A stretch of DNA of 64,000 bases, taken from positions 124,001 to 188,000 of the forward strand of contig CAMCXO010000002.1 in assembly GCA_945883565.1 (NCBI GenBank), given 5' to 3'. Under the pieces are notes generated by a model, which did not search any database, had not been told where the DNA came from, and saw only the letters and a program-made list of their open reading frames with translations. The translations under genes were made by a program, and so were the position numbers. Positions 1 through 8,960 of the stretch are shown piece after piece. Position 1 is the first letter of the stretch. Each line of letters starts with the position of its first letter. This stretch comes from Chryseobacterium gleum. Its GTDB lineage: Bacteria > Bacteroidota > Bacteroidia > Flavobacteriales > Schleiferiaceae.

Positions 1-3000
1 GGCCAAATCGCCGGTATTACCCAATCGGTTATGGCTAAAGCGCACTTGGAATGTGGTATCTGCATAAGCAGTTAATGGCACTATAGCTTGTTGCCAAGGA
101 GAAGTTTTGGCCGTTTGCTGCTGACCCGATATAGAGAAAACCTGGTTCCAACCTCCACCCTGATTTACCTCTACAGTAAGAGTTCCGATAGTGGCACCAT
201 ACATATGGTACCAAAAACGCAATTCAGGAACATTCAAAGGACGTACATCAATAGCAGGGCTAGTTATGGTTGCAATGGTTGTATTTCCAACCAGAACGGT
301 TTCGGTATAAATGTACTTTCCAGTATTCGCTCCGGATGTGTGATCGGCAGAAGGTCCTGTTGTGGTGCTGTTCGACGCACCGGCATAAGTTCCCCAAAAG
401 AAATCGAAATCTGCAAAACCCGTATTGCCAACTGGGTTTCGATTCCAGCAATTGTCTATCTGATCATTTGCATTAGAAAAACCCGTTCCACTTACCCAGC
501 TGCTGCCATCAAAGTTTTCCGTATATGGGGCAAGTACTGGCAAGCAAGCGGTGGTAATGGTTAAGGGGCCAATCCATACACTGTTACCATTAGCACCACA
601 GTTTTCTTGAATATAAATATCGTAAGTTGTATTGGGTGATAATCCGGTTAGCAAAAATGGTTTGGAATTAGCCGCTACTACAGTTCCGCTACCTAAAGTA
701 AAGCCAGGTGCTCCGTATTGTACATTCCAGCTTGTTGCAGCATTGGCTGTCCAATCTAAGTTAACATCATTGGAGCCAATGGATAAAGCCAAAAGATTTG
801 AAGGCTGTGGGCAAGCCGGGGCTTCAATCAAACTAACATCATCTATTGACAAATCGCCATTGGCACCTAAACGGTTGTGCTTAAAACGAAGTTGAATGGT
901 GTCGTTTGCATAAGCGCTTAGCAAAACCACGGCTTCTCTCCATGGCGCTGAACGGGCGTTTTGCTGTTGACCACTAAGATTAAAAACCGAAGTCCAACCG
1001 CTTCCGTCGTTAACCTCTACTTCCAAAGTTCCAATATTGCTTCCGTACATGTGATACCAGAAATGTAATTCCGGTACATTTAGAGGTGATAAATCTATTT
1101 GCGGAGAATAGATTTCAGCTATTGAACCAACTGTTCCGGTAATCGATTCAGTGTAGATGTATTTCCCTGTGCTGTTTCCGGTCGTATGGTCGAAGGCAAC
1201 CCCTGTAGTCGTGGAATTACCCAAGCCTTGCCAAGTGCCAAAGAAAAAGTTGAAGTTCGCGAACGAAGAATTTCCACTTGGTATACGGCTCCAACACGCA
1301 TCAATTTGGTCGTTCGAGTTCAGAGCACCACTTCCTGAAACCCATGTGCTGCCATCAAAGTTTTCTGTAAATGGTGCTGCAAAGGGTGTACAAAGCGTTC
1401 TTGCTGTAAGTGCGCTGCTCCAGAAACTTACACTTCCGGCAGAACAACTGTCGCGAACATAAAAATCGTAAGCAGTATTTGGATTTAAGCCATTTATAGT
1501 GAATGGATTGCTCGACGCATTTACCAAAGTGCCGGATCCTAAAGCAAAACCACTGGCTCCATATTCTATTTGCCAATTTGCCGCACCTCCGCTTGTCCAG
1601 CCTAAACTGATACTGTTGCTGCTGTTTCCGGTAACATTCAGAAGTGTTGGCGTAAAACACGTAATCGCCTCATCTACGCGAATATCATCTAAAGCAATAT
1701 CGCCATTAAACCCAGTTCCTTTGCGCCCAACAAAACGAACTCTAATGTCGCCTGAGTAAGCACTTAAGGGCACCGTAGCCTGAATCCACTGGGCATTTCC
1801 TGAACTTTGTTGTTGCCCAAATAAACTCCAAACGTTAAAGTCCCAACTTCCATTGCTAAATACATCTACCCTCAAACTGTCGGTAGTTGCGCCATACATA
1901 TGGTAGTAAAAAGAGAGTTCGGGACTGGTTAAGGAAGAAATATTAATTAGGGGTGAGGCAAAAATGGCTCTGCTTCCCGTAGTTCCAAAACTGGACTCTA
2001 AAAAGACATAAATTCCACCTGCCGAAGATGGACTGGTATTGTCGAACCAAGGTCCGGTATTAACGGTGTTGACATTTACACCTGTTGCAATTTCCGTTTC
2101 CCAGCGCAAATTATTGTTTCCGGGAGCAGAAGAACCTAAATCCCAACAATTAGTTAAGTTAAGTGGCGGTTGCGTACCTACCAAACCGGCACTCAAGCTG
2201 CTAAAGTTATCAAAATAGGGGGCTGGATAAACCGAGCAAAGCGTTCTAAAAGTCAAAGCGCCAACCCAAAGGCTAACGTCGCCAGAACCACAACTATCGC
2301 GTACGTAAACTTGATAGTTGGTGGTTGGGTTTAATCCACTCAAAACAAAAGGGTTAGTTGTAGCATTCACAATGGTACCTGTGCCTGGAGAAAAGCCACT
2401 CGGGCCATATTCTATTTGCCATGCCGAAGCGCCTCCGCTGGTCCAGCTTAAATTAACTGAATTTGAGGTAATGGCACTAAGTGAAAAATTGCTTGGCTGT
2501 GGACAGGTTGGAGCCTGAATTACACTCACATCGTCAATGGCTAAATCGGCATTTGCTCCCACTCTGTTGTGTAGAAACCTCAATTGAATGGTATCGCCAG
2601 CATAAACAGAAAGTGGCACCACCACTTCTAACCAAGGTGAGGTTTTGGCGGTTTGTTGTTGTCCGGTAATAGAGAAAATTTGGGTCCATGCCCCCCCATT
2701 ATTAACTTCGACCCTTAAATTACCCATATTGCTTCCGTACATGTGGTACCAAAACCGCAACTCGGGAGACGACAAACTGCCTAAATCTATAAGAGGGCTG
2801 TAAATTTCGGCCAAAGTGCTCCCACCCGCTATTATCGATTCAGTATAGATATACTTGCCTGCTGTTAAACCCGTAGTATGATCGGCACTTGGACCAGTTT
2901 GAAAAGAACCTGTTGCACCTTGAAAAGTGCCCCAGAAAAAGTTGAAATTGGCGGAATTGGTATTGCCTACAGGGTTACGACTCCAACATGGGGAAATCTG

Positions 3001-4205
3001 GTCATTTGAATTTAAAGCCCCGGTGCCACTAACCCAATCAGACCCGTCGAAATTCTCGAAAAATGGCACGGCAAAAGGTACACATAGCGTTCTTGAGTTT
3101 ATTGGTCCAATCCAAACACTACTTCCAGCCACCCCACAATTTTCTCTTACATAAAATTGATAGGGCGTATTGGGTGTTAATCCGGTTATGGTAAATGGAT
3201 TTGAGCCTGCGGCCACGGTGGTTCCACTTCCCAAAATAAAACCAGGGGATCCATACTGAACTTCCCAAGCCGTTGCGGTGGCAGCATTCCAAGACAATTG
3301 AACCGAATTGGACGTAGCATTTACAACCGCCAAATTACTGGGTTGAGGGCAAGCCGGTGCTTCTAAAATGCTCACGTCGTCAATGGCCAAATCGCCAGAA
3401 GTACCTAAGCGGTTATGGGTGAAACGCAATCTAACTGTGGCATTGGCATAGGCAGCTAATGGTGCAACCGCCTCTCTCCAAGCTTCGGTTTTAGCCGTTT
3501 GTTGTTGACCACTTATGGTAAACAGGGTATTCCAACCACTGCCTGAATCTACCGCCACTGTTAATGTGCCCATGGTGGTTCCATACATATGATACCAAAA
3601 CCGCAGTTCAGGAACATTTAAGTTGCTTAAATCAATAGCCGGGCTAAAAATTTCAGCCACATTTCCAACAGTTCCAGAAGCAGACTCTGTAATAATATAT
3701 TTACCGGTAGCATTTCCAGTAGTATGATCGGCCGAAGGGCCTGTGGTTGTACTGTTGGAGTTTCCTTGCCATGTTCCCCAGAAAAACTGAAAATTAGCAA
3801 ACCCTGTATTACTGCCTGGATTGCGACTCCAACATGGGTCAATTTGATCGTTCGAGTTTAAAAACCCTGTTCCTGTCACCCACGAAGTGCCACTAAAATT
3901 TTCGGTATAAGGTGCAGGAAATGCAGTACATAGCGTTCTGAAACTGATTGGGCCAACCCATAGACTTACATCACCCGGGGCGCAACTGTCACGTACATAT
4001 ACACTGTAGTTTGTATTCGGATTCAACCCTGTTAATCCAAATGGATTGCTGGATGCGTTCACTATGGTTCCACTTCCCAAAGCAAAACCCGGGGGGCCAT
4101 ATTGAATATTCCAATTGGTGGCACCTCCGGATGTCCAACTTAAATTAGCACCCGTGCTCAAGGCCGATACAACGTTGAAGTTAGAAGGAAAGGGACAAGT
4201 TGGGG
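1..4205 (-). repeat. Tandem FN3+MAM repeat units of about 845 bp within the adhesin gene
   Basis: The motif encoding S/T-R-T-L-C at each FN3/MAM junction recurs near 3930, 3085, 2235 and 1395, giving a spacing of about 845 bp (about 282 codons). Five FN3 modules start near 4205, 3360, 2520, 1665 and 830, each followed by a MAM-like module. Units 1, 2, 4 and 5 are close to each other. The MAM-like module of unit 3 (about 2235-1675) is clearly divergent: it lacks the WGTWQG and SADHTTG signatures and carries a GPWFDNTSPSSAGG segment instead. Confidence 0.85.
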
Positions 4206-4707
4206 GTGGTATGTGGTTTACCGTAATGGTCCATGTATTATTGTCAACGCGGTTTTGAGTGGTTGTACAACCCGGATTTCCGAATGTTTTGAATGCATGC
4301 ATAACAAACTTCAGTTGTCCGGTAACCGAAGGCCCATTGGCAATAACCGTATTGTTTCGATTGTACAAAAAAGTACCGGCACTGTTGCCCGCCCCTCTTG
4401 CAAAAGTGTTTTCTCGCAAACCTGTAGAGACACACTCTATATATGACCACTGCTCAGACATCCAAGCCACGCCCAAGGCAGTCATACTGTAACTGATATT
4501 AATCGACGTCACCACATTGCCCGGGGGTATATTTACAACTAATGTGTCGTTACAAGGCGATTCGAATGATGTGGTTGTTAGAGAAGCAGCGGTGGTTTGA
4601 AAACAGCCTATTTCCCCTAAAGTAAATGTGGAAGGAGTGGCTATTTGAGCCATTGCACCTAGGCATGATGAGGCAAATAGCCAAAAAAATAAGTTTCTCA
4701 TTCGCAT
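1..4707 (-). CDS. Giant secreted adhesin with alternating fibronectin type III and MAM-like domains (3' end outside window)
   Basis: The minus-strand reading frame is open from an ATG at 4707 (or the in-frame ATG at 4701) to the left edge, 1569 codons with no stop seen. It opens with a signal peptide (hydrophobic LFFWLFASSCLGAMAQ). A Cys-containing N-terminal domain of about 150 residues follows, then five FN3-type modules (CPxPSNxxV...LSWTSGGA...IQYGxxGFxLGSGT...GLxPNTxYxxYVRDSC) alternating with MAM-like modules (PYTENFDG...DQIDxCWxRNP...FFWGTWQG...TTGPSADHTTG.GKYIYTES...PELRFWYHMYG...DDVS). The C-terminus is not visible; in this lineage such proteins usually end in a T9SS sorting domain, which would make it a cell-surface adhesin, but that is inference. 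It stands alone as the last gene on its strand before the edge. The family call is confident, the ligand unknown. Confidence 0.9.
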   Translation of the reverse strand, partial: MRMRNLFFWLFASSCLGAMAQIATPSTFTLGEIGCFQTTAASLTTTSFESPCNDTLVVNIPPGNVVTSINISYSMTALGVAWMSEQWSYIECVSTGLRENTFARGAGNSAGTFLYNRNNTVIANGPSVTGQLKFVMHAFKTFGNPGCTTTQNRVDNNTWTITVNHIPPPTCPFPSNFNVVSALSTGANLSWTSGGATNWNIQYGPPGFALGSGTIVNASSNPFGLTGLNPNTNYSVYVRDSCAPGDVSLWVGPISFRTLCTAFPAPYTENFSGTSWVTGTGFLNSNDQIDPCWSRNPGSNTGFANFQFFWGTWQGNSNSTTTGPSADHTTGNATGKYIITESASGTVGNVAEIFSPAIDLSNLNVPELRFWYHMYGTTMGTLTVAVDSGSGWNTLFTISGQQQTAKTEAWREAVAPLAAYANATVRLRFTHNRLGTSGDLAIDDVSILEAPACPQPSNLAVVNATSNSVQLSWNAATATAWEVQYGSPGFILGSGTTVAAGSNPFTITGLTPNTPYQFYVRENCGVAGSSVWIGPINSRTLCVPFAVPFFENFDGSDWVSGTGALNSNDQISPCWSRNPVGNTNSANFNFFWGTFQGATGSFQTGPSADHTTGLTAGKYIYTESIIAGGSTLAEIYSPLIDLGSLSSPELRFWYHMYGSNMGNLRVEVNNGGAWTQIFSITGQQQTAKTSPWLEVVVPLSVYAGDTIQLRFLHNRVGANADLAIDDVSVIQAPTCPQPSNFSLSAITSNSVNLSWTSGGASAWQIEYGPSGFSPGTGTIVNATTNPFVLSGLNPTTNYQVYVRDSCGSGDVSLWVGALTFRTLCSVYPAPYFDNFSSLSAGLVGTQPPLNLTNCWDLGSSAPGNNNLRWETEIATGVNVNTVNTGPWFDNTSPSSAGGIYVFLESSFGTTGSRAIFASPLINISSLTSPELSFYYHMYGATTDSLRVDVFSNGSWDFNVWSLFGQQQSSGNAQWIQATVPLSAYSGDIRVRFVGRKGTGFNGDIALDDIRVDEAITCFTPTLLNVTGNSSNSISLGWTSGGAANWQIEYGASGFALGSGTLVNASSNPFTINGLNPNTAYDFYVRDSCSAGSVSFWSSALTARTLCTPFAAPFTENFDGSTWVSGSGALNSNDQIDACWSRIPSGNSSFANFNFFFGTWQGLGNSTTTGVAFDHTTGNSTGKYIYTESITGTVGSIAEIYSPQIDLSPLNVPELHFWYHMYGSNIGTLEVEVNDGSGWTSVFNLSGQQQNARSAPWREAVVLLSAYANDTIQLRFKHNRLGANGDLSIDDVSLIEAPACPQPSNLLALSIGSNDVNLDWTANAATSWNVQYGAPGFTLGSGTVVAANSKPFLLTGLSPNTTYDIYIQENCGANGNSVWIGPLTITTACLPVLAPYTENFDGSSWVSGTGFSNANDQIDNCWNRNPVGNTGFADFDFFWGTYAGASNSTTTGPSADHTSGANTGKYIYTETVLVGNTTIATITSPAIDVRPLNVPELRFWYHMYGATIGTLTVEVNQGGGWNQVFSISGQQQTAKTSPWQQAIVPLTAYADTTFQVRFSHNRLGNTGDLA

Positions 4708-4852
4708 GTGGATTTCAGGATTTTCCCATTTGCGAATGAAAGCAAAAAGACTCACAAATTTTCTATTGCTTTGCTAGAGATGGAAATAACTTTTTTATCG
4801 AAGTGTTTCTAAGTAGTTAAGATTTTTCTTGCGTTTTACAATATTGTTTTTA

Positions 4853-5578
4853 TTAGGAATGGCCGTGTGAATGTCCAAACCAAGCCATTAAAATGGCCAA
4901 TACTATTGATCCAAACTTCATTACATTAAAAGCATGGCCTTTGGCACTTTCAAACAGAATGGTGGTTGAAATATGTAAAAAAACACCCATGGTTAAGGCA
5001 GTTAGTTCGCGCTCGGCCGATCGCAATTCGGCTACATTTCCGGCAAGCGCTATGCCCAATGGGCCCATCACAGCAAATCCTAAAATCAATAAAAACCCAA
5101 AAATTTTACTAAGATTCAAGCTTTTGGTAAGAGAATAAAACACAATCGTTATGGGCAAACTATGAAGGGCTATAGCCCGTGTTAAACTCGCTGCTGTTTG
5201 GCTGTTTTGATAAGCACCAATTGGCATTGCTTCTAAAAAAGCATGCAGATAAAGCCCTAAAAGCACAGCAAATGGAGCTTTTCCTTTTGGCAGACCGTCT
5301 ATGTGTTTGTGACCATGTTCTACCCCTTTCGAAAGTAATTCGAGAAGGAGCTGTAACAAAAAACCCGACATAATCCAAATGCCTATGTCATGATGGTCAC
5401 CGTCGCCCGAATATAGTGCCGGCAAGAGATCGAAAATGGCCACTGCCAGAAGAAATGCTCCACTAAAAGTTAAAAGCAATTGCAATATATGCGGCTTATT
5501 TGTTTTAATCGAAAGAGCCACAAAATAGCCGACTATTACAGTAATAAATAGAATTAGGGCATTGAGCGCCGCATGCAT
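4853..5578 (-). CDS. ZIP family divalent metal transporter
   Basis: The 241-residue integral membrane protein has about seven or eight hydrophobic segments and the ZIP signatures: a His-rich loop after TM3 (GVEHGHKHIDG), LHAFLEAMPIGA in the TM4 position and the ALHSLP His motif in the TM5 position. ZIP proteins move zinc, iron or manganese into the cytosol across the inner membrane. The C-terminal GHSHGHS tail is a further metal-binding-looking stretch. The ATG at 5578 lies inside the end of the upstream methyltransferase gene (25-bp overlap), so the two are probably translationally coupled. The metal specificity cannot be told from sequence. Confidence 0.85.
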   Translation of the reverse strand: MHAALNALILFITVIVGYFVALSIKTNKPHILQLLLTFSGAFLLAVAIFDLLPALYSGDGDHHDIGIWIMSGFLLQLLLELLSKGVEHGHKHIDGLPKGKAPFAVLLGLYLHAFLEAMPIGAYQNSQTAASLTRAIALHSLPITIVFYSLTKSLNLSKIFGFLLILGFAVMGPLGIALAGNVAELRSAERELTALTMGVFLHISTTILFESAKGHAFNVMKFGSIVLAILMAWFGHSHGHS

Positions 5579-6291
5579 AATATCAGTCTTTCAGAGTGTT
5601 GAGCTTCGAAAGGCTCCAAGTCATAGTTTCCAAAAATGTGAACAATTTGGGCTTTACAGGTTCGAGCCATTTCAATAAAATCGCTGTATGAATACAAGCG
5701 CACAAGTTCAGTATAATGCAACACAGTTTCACCATCAATAACCGATATTTTTTTACATATTCGGTCGCCTTGTAGTTCTCGTTGCCAAGTAAACTCCCAA
5801 TTTCCAGCACGAGTATGTTGTATGCTTTTATTATCGAGCGTTTTGAGAATATAATCTCGATTTAAAAAATCTATAAGCAGCAAACCATTTTCATTCAAAG
5901 ACTCCAACATACTTTCCAAAGCCAAAAGGTCATCAGACACCCGGTCAAAATAACCGAAGCTGGTAAATAAATTTACACTTAGATCGAAGGTTTCTGCTGG
6001 CAAATGGTAGCGCATATCGCCGCAAAGAAAATGGAGCCCTTTTTTCGATAAACTTTCGGCATGTGTTATATTGTTTTGACTTAAATCGATTCCCAAAACT
6101 TCAAAACCCAATTGGTGTAGACTCAGGCTGTGGCGCCCTCTTCCACAACAAACATCAAGGGCTTTACCTCTAGGCAATTGTAACCAATTAACCAACTTTT
6201 CGAGAAAGTAAAAGGCTTCCTGTTCATCGCGATGACGATAAAGAGCATGGTAATATTCGGTATCGAACCAATGGGCAAACCAATCTTTCAC
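5554..6291 (-). CDS. Class I SAM-dependent methyltransferase
   Basis: The 245-residue soluble protein has the SAM-binding motif I ALDVCCGRGRHSLSL at about residues 40-55, the acidic motif II end (GIDLSQNN) and a GDMRYHLP motif. The N-terminus MKDWFAHWFDTEYYHALYR is a recognisable start for a Bacteroidota methyltransferase family. The start is a GTG at 6291 that overlaps the TSUP gene upstream by 4 nt. It sits in the middle of a three-gene minus-strand operon (TSUP, methyltransferase, ZIP). The substrate is unknown. Confidence 0.8.
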   Translation of the reverse strand: MKDWFAHWFDTEYYHALYRHRDEQEAFYFLEKLVNWLQLPRGKALDVCCGRGRHSLSLHQLGFEVLGIDLSQNNITHAESLSKKGLHFLCGDMRYHLPAETFDLSVNLFTSFGYFDRVSDDLLALESMLESLNENGLLLIDFLNRDYILKTLDNKSIQHTRAGNWEFTWQRELQGDRICKKISVIDGETVLHYTELVRLYSYSDFIEMARTCKAQIVHIFGNYDLEPFEAQHSERLILCMRRSMP

Positions 6292-7121
6292 AACAAGTAC
6301 GATGCTATAAAATCAAAGAAGCCGAAAATGCGAAGTATTGCGTAAACAAGCACCACTATAAGCAATCTTCTAATCCATTCTCCTGCTTTTGGATTTTGCA
6401 AAAGGTGCCTGGCAGCATACCAAGCCCCCAACGATTGGCCAAAAGCCAAAGCTATGCCCGAAGGCCAGTGAATTTTGCCATCGAGCCAAAATACTAAAAA
6501 TGCAGGCAAAATATAAATCAGCGCCAAAAGAAGCTTAATTAAGTTGGCATCGGGTAAGCTGTATTTGGCGTACAAAACCAAAACGGCCAACATCATAATT
6601 CCGATGCCCATTTGAATATACCCGGCATACAGACCAATAACAAAAAACATGGTGGCCATAATAGGCGTACGACGATCGCGATTTAATTCGGTTGCTATTT
6701 TCCAGCGATGTGGTTTAATGTACATGGTTGCCAAAAGCAGAACCATAACCCCACCAATAAAATACTGCAACCCAGCATCGCCTGTTCTTAAAGCCAAATA
6801 AGCGCCCAAAGCCGATCCCAAAAGTGATGGGATTATGAGAAATCGGGCATCCTTAAAACTGCGATTCCGGCTTTCTGTTCGGCGTAAACTCAATACAGCC
6901 GTAAAGGTTTGAAGCAATACCCCAACTCTATTCGTGGCATTGGCCCAACCGGCAGGCAGGCCAAAAAAAATAAGCAAGCTTAAGGTTATTGCAGAACCGT
7001 TACCTGCCAAAGTGTTGATAATGCCAGCCAAAATACCCCCAGTAAAGAAAGCGAGGTAAGCTAAAGGCCCAAGTTCTTGTTCCACAGCACAAAAATAGGC
7101 ACCCTTGCAGGGCTTTATCAC
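6288..7121 (-). CDS. TSUP (TauE/SafE) family membrane permease
   Basis: The 277-residue protein has about eight hydrophobic helices and an N-terminal TSUP motif (GGILAGIINTLAGNGSAITL), repeated in diverged form in the second half (FVIGLYAGYIQMGIGIMML). The family exports sulfite, sulfonates or other organosulfur anions; the substrate here is unknown. No ATG is available near the start. The longest form begins at a GTG at 7121, and a GTG at 7085 would give the more typical short N-terminus MEQELGPLAYLAF. It is divergent from mraZ and first in the operon with the methyltransferase and ZIP genes. Confidence 0.75.
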   Translation of the reverse strand: MIKPCKGAYFCAVEQELGPLAYLAFFTGGILAGIINTLAGNGSAITLSLLIFFGLPAGWANATNRVGVLLQTFTAVLSLRRTESRNRSFKDARFLIIPSLLGSALGAYLALRTGDAGLQYFIGGVMVLLLATMYIKPHRWKIATELNRDRRTPIMATMFFVIGLYAGYIQMGIGIMMLAVLVLYAKYSLPDANLIKLLLALIYILPAFLVFWLDGKIHWPSGIALAFGQSLGAWYAARHLLQNPKAGEWIRRLLIVVLVYAILRIFGFFDFIASYLL

Positions 7122-7189
7122 ATAAATGATTTTGCTTTTTGAGCGCCTATTCTTTCTAAAACAGGAACTTTTTGAAATTTATGAACAAA

Positions 7190-7245
7190 GTGGGAAAAAG
7201 TGGAGAATTGTGGGGAGATTTGCCATAGCTTTGAATAACAGTGGG
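7190..7245 (+). promoter_or_regulatory. Putative MraZ operator: GTGGG repeats with 10-bp spacing
   Basis: GTGGG (7190-7194), GTGGA (7200-7204) and GTGGG (7210-7214) occur at exactly 10-bp intervals with 5-nt spacers. A further GTGGG lies at 7241, 31 bp (about three helical turns) from the third. MraZ proteins are known to bind TGGGN direct repeats separated by 5 nt upstream of their own operon. The array covers the expected -33 region of the mraZ promoter, so repression by occlusion is the natural inference. Confidence 0.7.
7208..7233 (+). promoter_or_regulatory. Promoter of the dcw cluster
   Basis: A perfect Bacteroidota -7 element, TAGCTTTG, lies at 7226-7233. A TTG at 7208-7210 lies upstream, but the 15-nt spacer is shorter than the usual 17-23. 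Transcription would start near 7237, about 23 nt before the mraZ ATG. Confidence 0.5.
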
Positions 7246-7259
7246 AGAGCCTAATTAAC

Positions 7260-7736
7260 ATGTTGACCATCACAGGAGTATACGAGTGTAAAGCCGATAC
7301 AAAAGGCCGGGTAGCCCTAGCTGCGCCCTTGCGGAAACAACTCGATTCTGTGGCCGAAGCGGGGTTTATTCTCAAGCGTTCGGTGTTTCAGCCATGTCTT
7401 GAACTGTACCCCATGCAGGCATGGAATGATGTAATGGGAAAGGTGCATCAGCTCAATAGGTTCGTAAAACGCAATAACGATTTTATACGTCTCTTCTCAG
7501 CCGGCGTAAAAACGATTGAGCTCGACAGCAACGGTCGATTTCTAATCCCTAAAGACCTTATGGTTTTCGCCGAATTACAAAACGATTTGGTGCTTGCTTC
7601 TGCGGTTGATATAATAGAAATCTGGGATAAAGACAAATATGAAAAGTCGCTGCTTACCACCGAATCTGAGTTTGGCGACTTGGCAGAGGCTGTTATGGGC
7701 AATCTTAAATATGGAGGCGATCAAAATGTATCATAA
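7260..7736 (+). CDS. mraZ: MraZ transcriptional regulator of the dcw cluster
   Basis: The 158-residue protein begins MLTITGVYECKADTKGRVAL, the first of two AbrB-like SpoVT domains, with DSNGRFLIPKDL in the second. MraZ forms ring oligomers that bind GTGGG repeats and repress the division and wall operon. Matching repeats lie directly upstream at 7190-7214. It is the first gene of the cluster, as in most bacteria, and its end overlaps the start of rsmH by 11 bp. Confidence 0.95.
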   Translation: MLTITGVYECKADTKGRVALAAPLRKQLDSVAEAGFILKRSVFQPCLELYPMQAWNDVMGKVHQLNRFVKRNNDFIRLFSAGVKTIELDSNGRFLIPKDLMVFAELQNDLVLASAVDIIEIWDKDKYEKSLLTTESEFGDLAEAVMGNLKYGGDQNVS

Positions 7737-8634
7737 TCCAGCCCTCCTATTGCCTACCCTACAAGGCCTGAACATAAATCCAAATGGGGTTTATGCCGAT
7801 TGCACCTTTGGCGGTGGTGGCCATAGCCGAAGCATTCTAAAAGCTCTAAACGAAAATGGGCAGCTTTTAGCCTTTGATCATGACTCTGACGCTGTTTCAC
7901 AGCTGCCAATTGATGCTCGTTTAAAATTTATTCCATTAAATTTTAAATACTTGTTAAAAGGCATGCGCTTGCATGGGGTGGAAAAACTGGATGGCATTCT
8001 CGCCGATTTGGGGGTATCATTTCATCAATTCGATACGGCTGACAGAGGTTTTTCTATTCGTTTTGATGGCCCACTCGATATGCGGATGAACAAAGCCCAG
8101 TCGCTAACGGCTGCTGAGGTTTTAAATAAATATTCGGAAGAAGAACTCACAACTGTGTTTTGGAAGTACGGCGAACTCGAGCAATCTCGAAAAGTTGCCC
8201 GAAAAGTGGTTGAATACCGCTCGCAAGCCGCCTTTGAAACCACATTTCAACTGGTGAAATTTCTCGAGCCTTTTCAACCTTTCAAACGACGAGCGGCCTT
8301 TTTGGCTCGTGCTTTCCAAGCCTTGCGAATTGTGGTGAATAGCGAACTGGAAGCCCTCGAAAACTTGCTTGAAGCCAGTTTAACTGCTCTAAAACCAGGC
8401 GGAAGGCTTGTTGTTATTAGCTATCATTCGCTCGAAGACCGCATGGTTAAACATTTTATGCGGGAAGGCTCTTTGCATGGTGAAGCCAAAAGAGATGCTT
8501 TTGGAAAGCGGTTTCTACAATTCGAACTCATTGGCCGAAAGGCCATTGAAGCCACCGAAGAAGAAATAGCCCTAAACCCACGTTCACGCTCAGCTAAATT
8601 ACGCATTGCCGAACGAAACGACCACTGGAAATGA
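7726..8634 (+). CDS. rsmH: 16S rRNA (cytosine(1402)-N(4))-methyltransferase RsmH
   Basis: With the ATG at 7726 the protein is 302 residues and starts MYHNPALLLPTLQGLN, the expected N-terminus of the family. An upstream in-frame ATG at 7711 would add five residues; the GGAGG at 7713-7717 favours 7726. SAM motif I is DCTFGGGGHSR, and the family motif DLGVSFHQFDTADRGFSIRFDGPLDMRM is present, as is the C-terminal PRSRSAKLRIAER. The enzyme methylates C1402 in the decoding centre of 16S rRNA. It overlaps mraZ and, by 4 nt, the ftsL-like gene. Confidence 0.95.
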   Translation: MYHNPALLLPTLQGLNINPNGVYADCTFGGGGHSRSILKALNENGQLLAFDHDSDAVSQLPIDARLKFIPLNFKYLLKGMRLHGVEKLDGILADLGVSFHQFDTADRGFSIRFDGPLDMRMNKAQSLTAAEVLNKYSEEELTTVFWKYGELEQSRKVARKVVEYRSQAAFETTFQLVKFLEPFQPFKRRAAFLARAFQALRIVVNSELEALENLLEASLTALKPGGRLVVISYHSLEDRMVKHFMREGSLHGEAKRDAFGKRFLQFELIGRKAIEATEEEIALNPRSRSAKLRIAERNDHWK

Positions 8635-8960
8635 AGAGAAGAACCTTACTAAAACAGGCTTTTAATGAATTCTCTCAAGGAAACTTTTGGGCTAGCGATC
8701 GTTTTAGGCGCCATTATCCCTTCTTAATGTTTTTGGCCTTGCTCGCCGTTTTATCTATCTATAGTTCTTACAAAGCAGACTTGAAAACACATGAAGTGGC
8801 GAAACTCCGTAAACAACTCGAAGCCGTTCATGGAGAATACCTCGAAACCCGTTCCGAACTTATGGAAGCCTCTGCACAAAGTGAAGTGATGTTACGTGCT
8901 CAGAATCTAGGCCTTAAACATAAAAATCAACCGCCCTATTTATTGCCAAAAGTGCCATGA
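8631..8960 (+). CDS. FtsL-like cell division protein
   Basis: The 109-residue bitopic membrane protein has a cytoplasmic N-terminus of about 30 residues, one transmembrane helix (FLMFLALLAVLSIYSSY) and a periplasmic coiled coil of about 55 residues (KLRKQLEAVHGEYLETRSEL). Size, topology and position between rsmH and the division transpeptidase match the Bacteroidota FtsL-like family, which joins FtsQ and FtsB-type partners in the divisome. The sequence itself is poorly conserved, so the call leans on context. It overlaps both neighbours by 4 nt. Confidence 0.8.
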   Translation: MKRRTLLKQAFNEFSQGNFWASDRFRRHYPFLMFLALLAVLSIYSSYKADLKTHEVAKLRKQLEAVHGEYLETRSELMEASAQSEVMLRAQNLGLKHKNQPPYLLPKVP

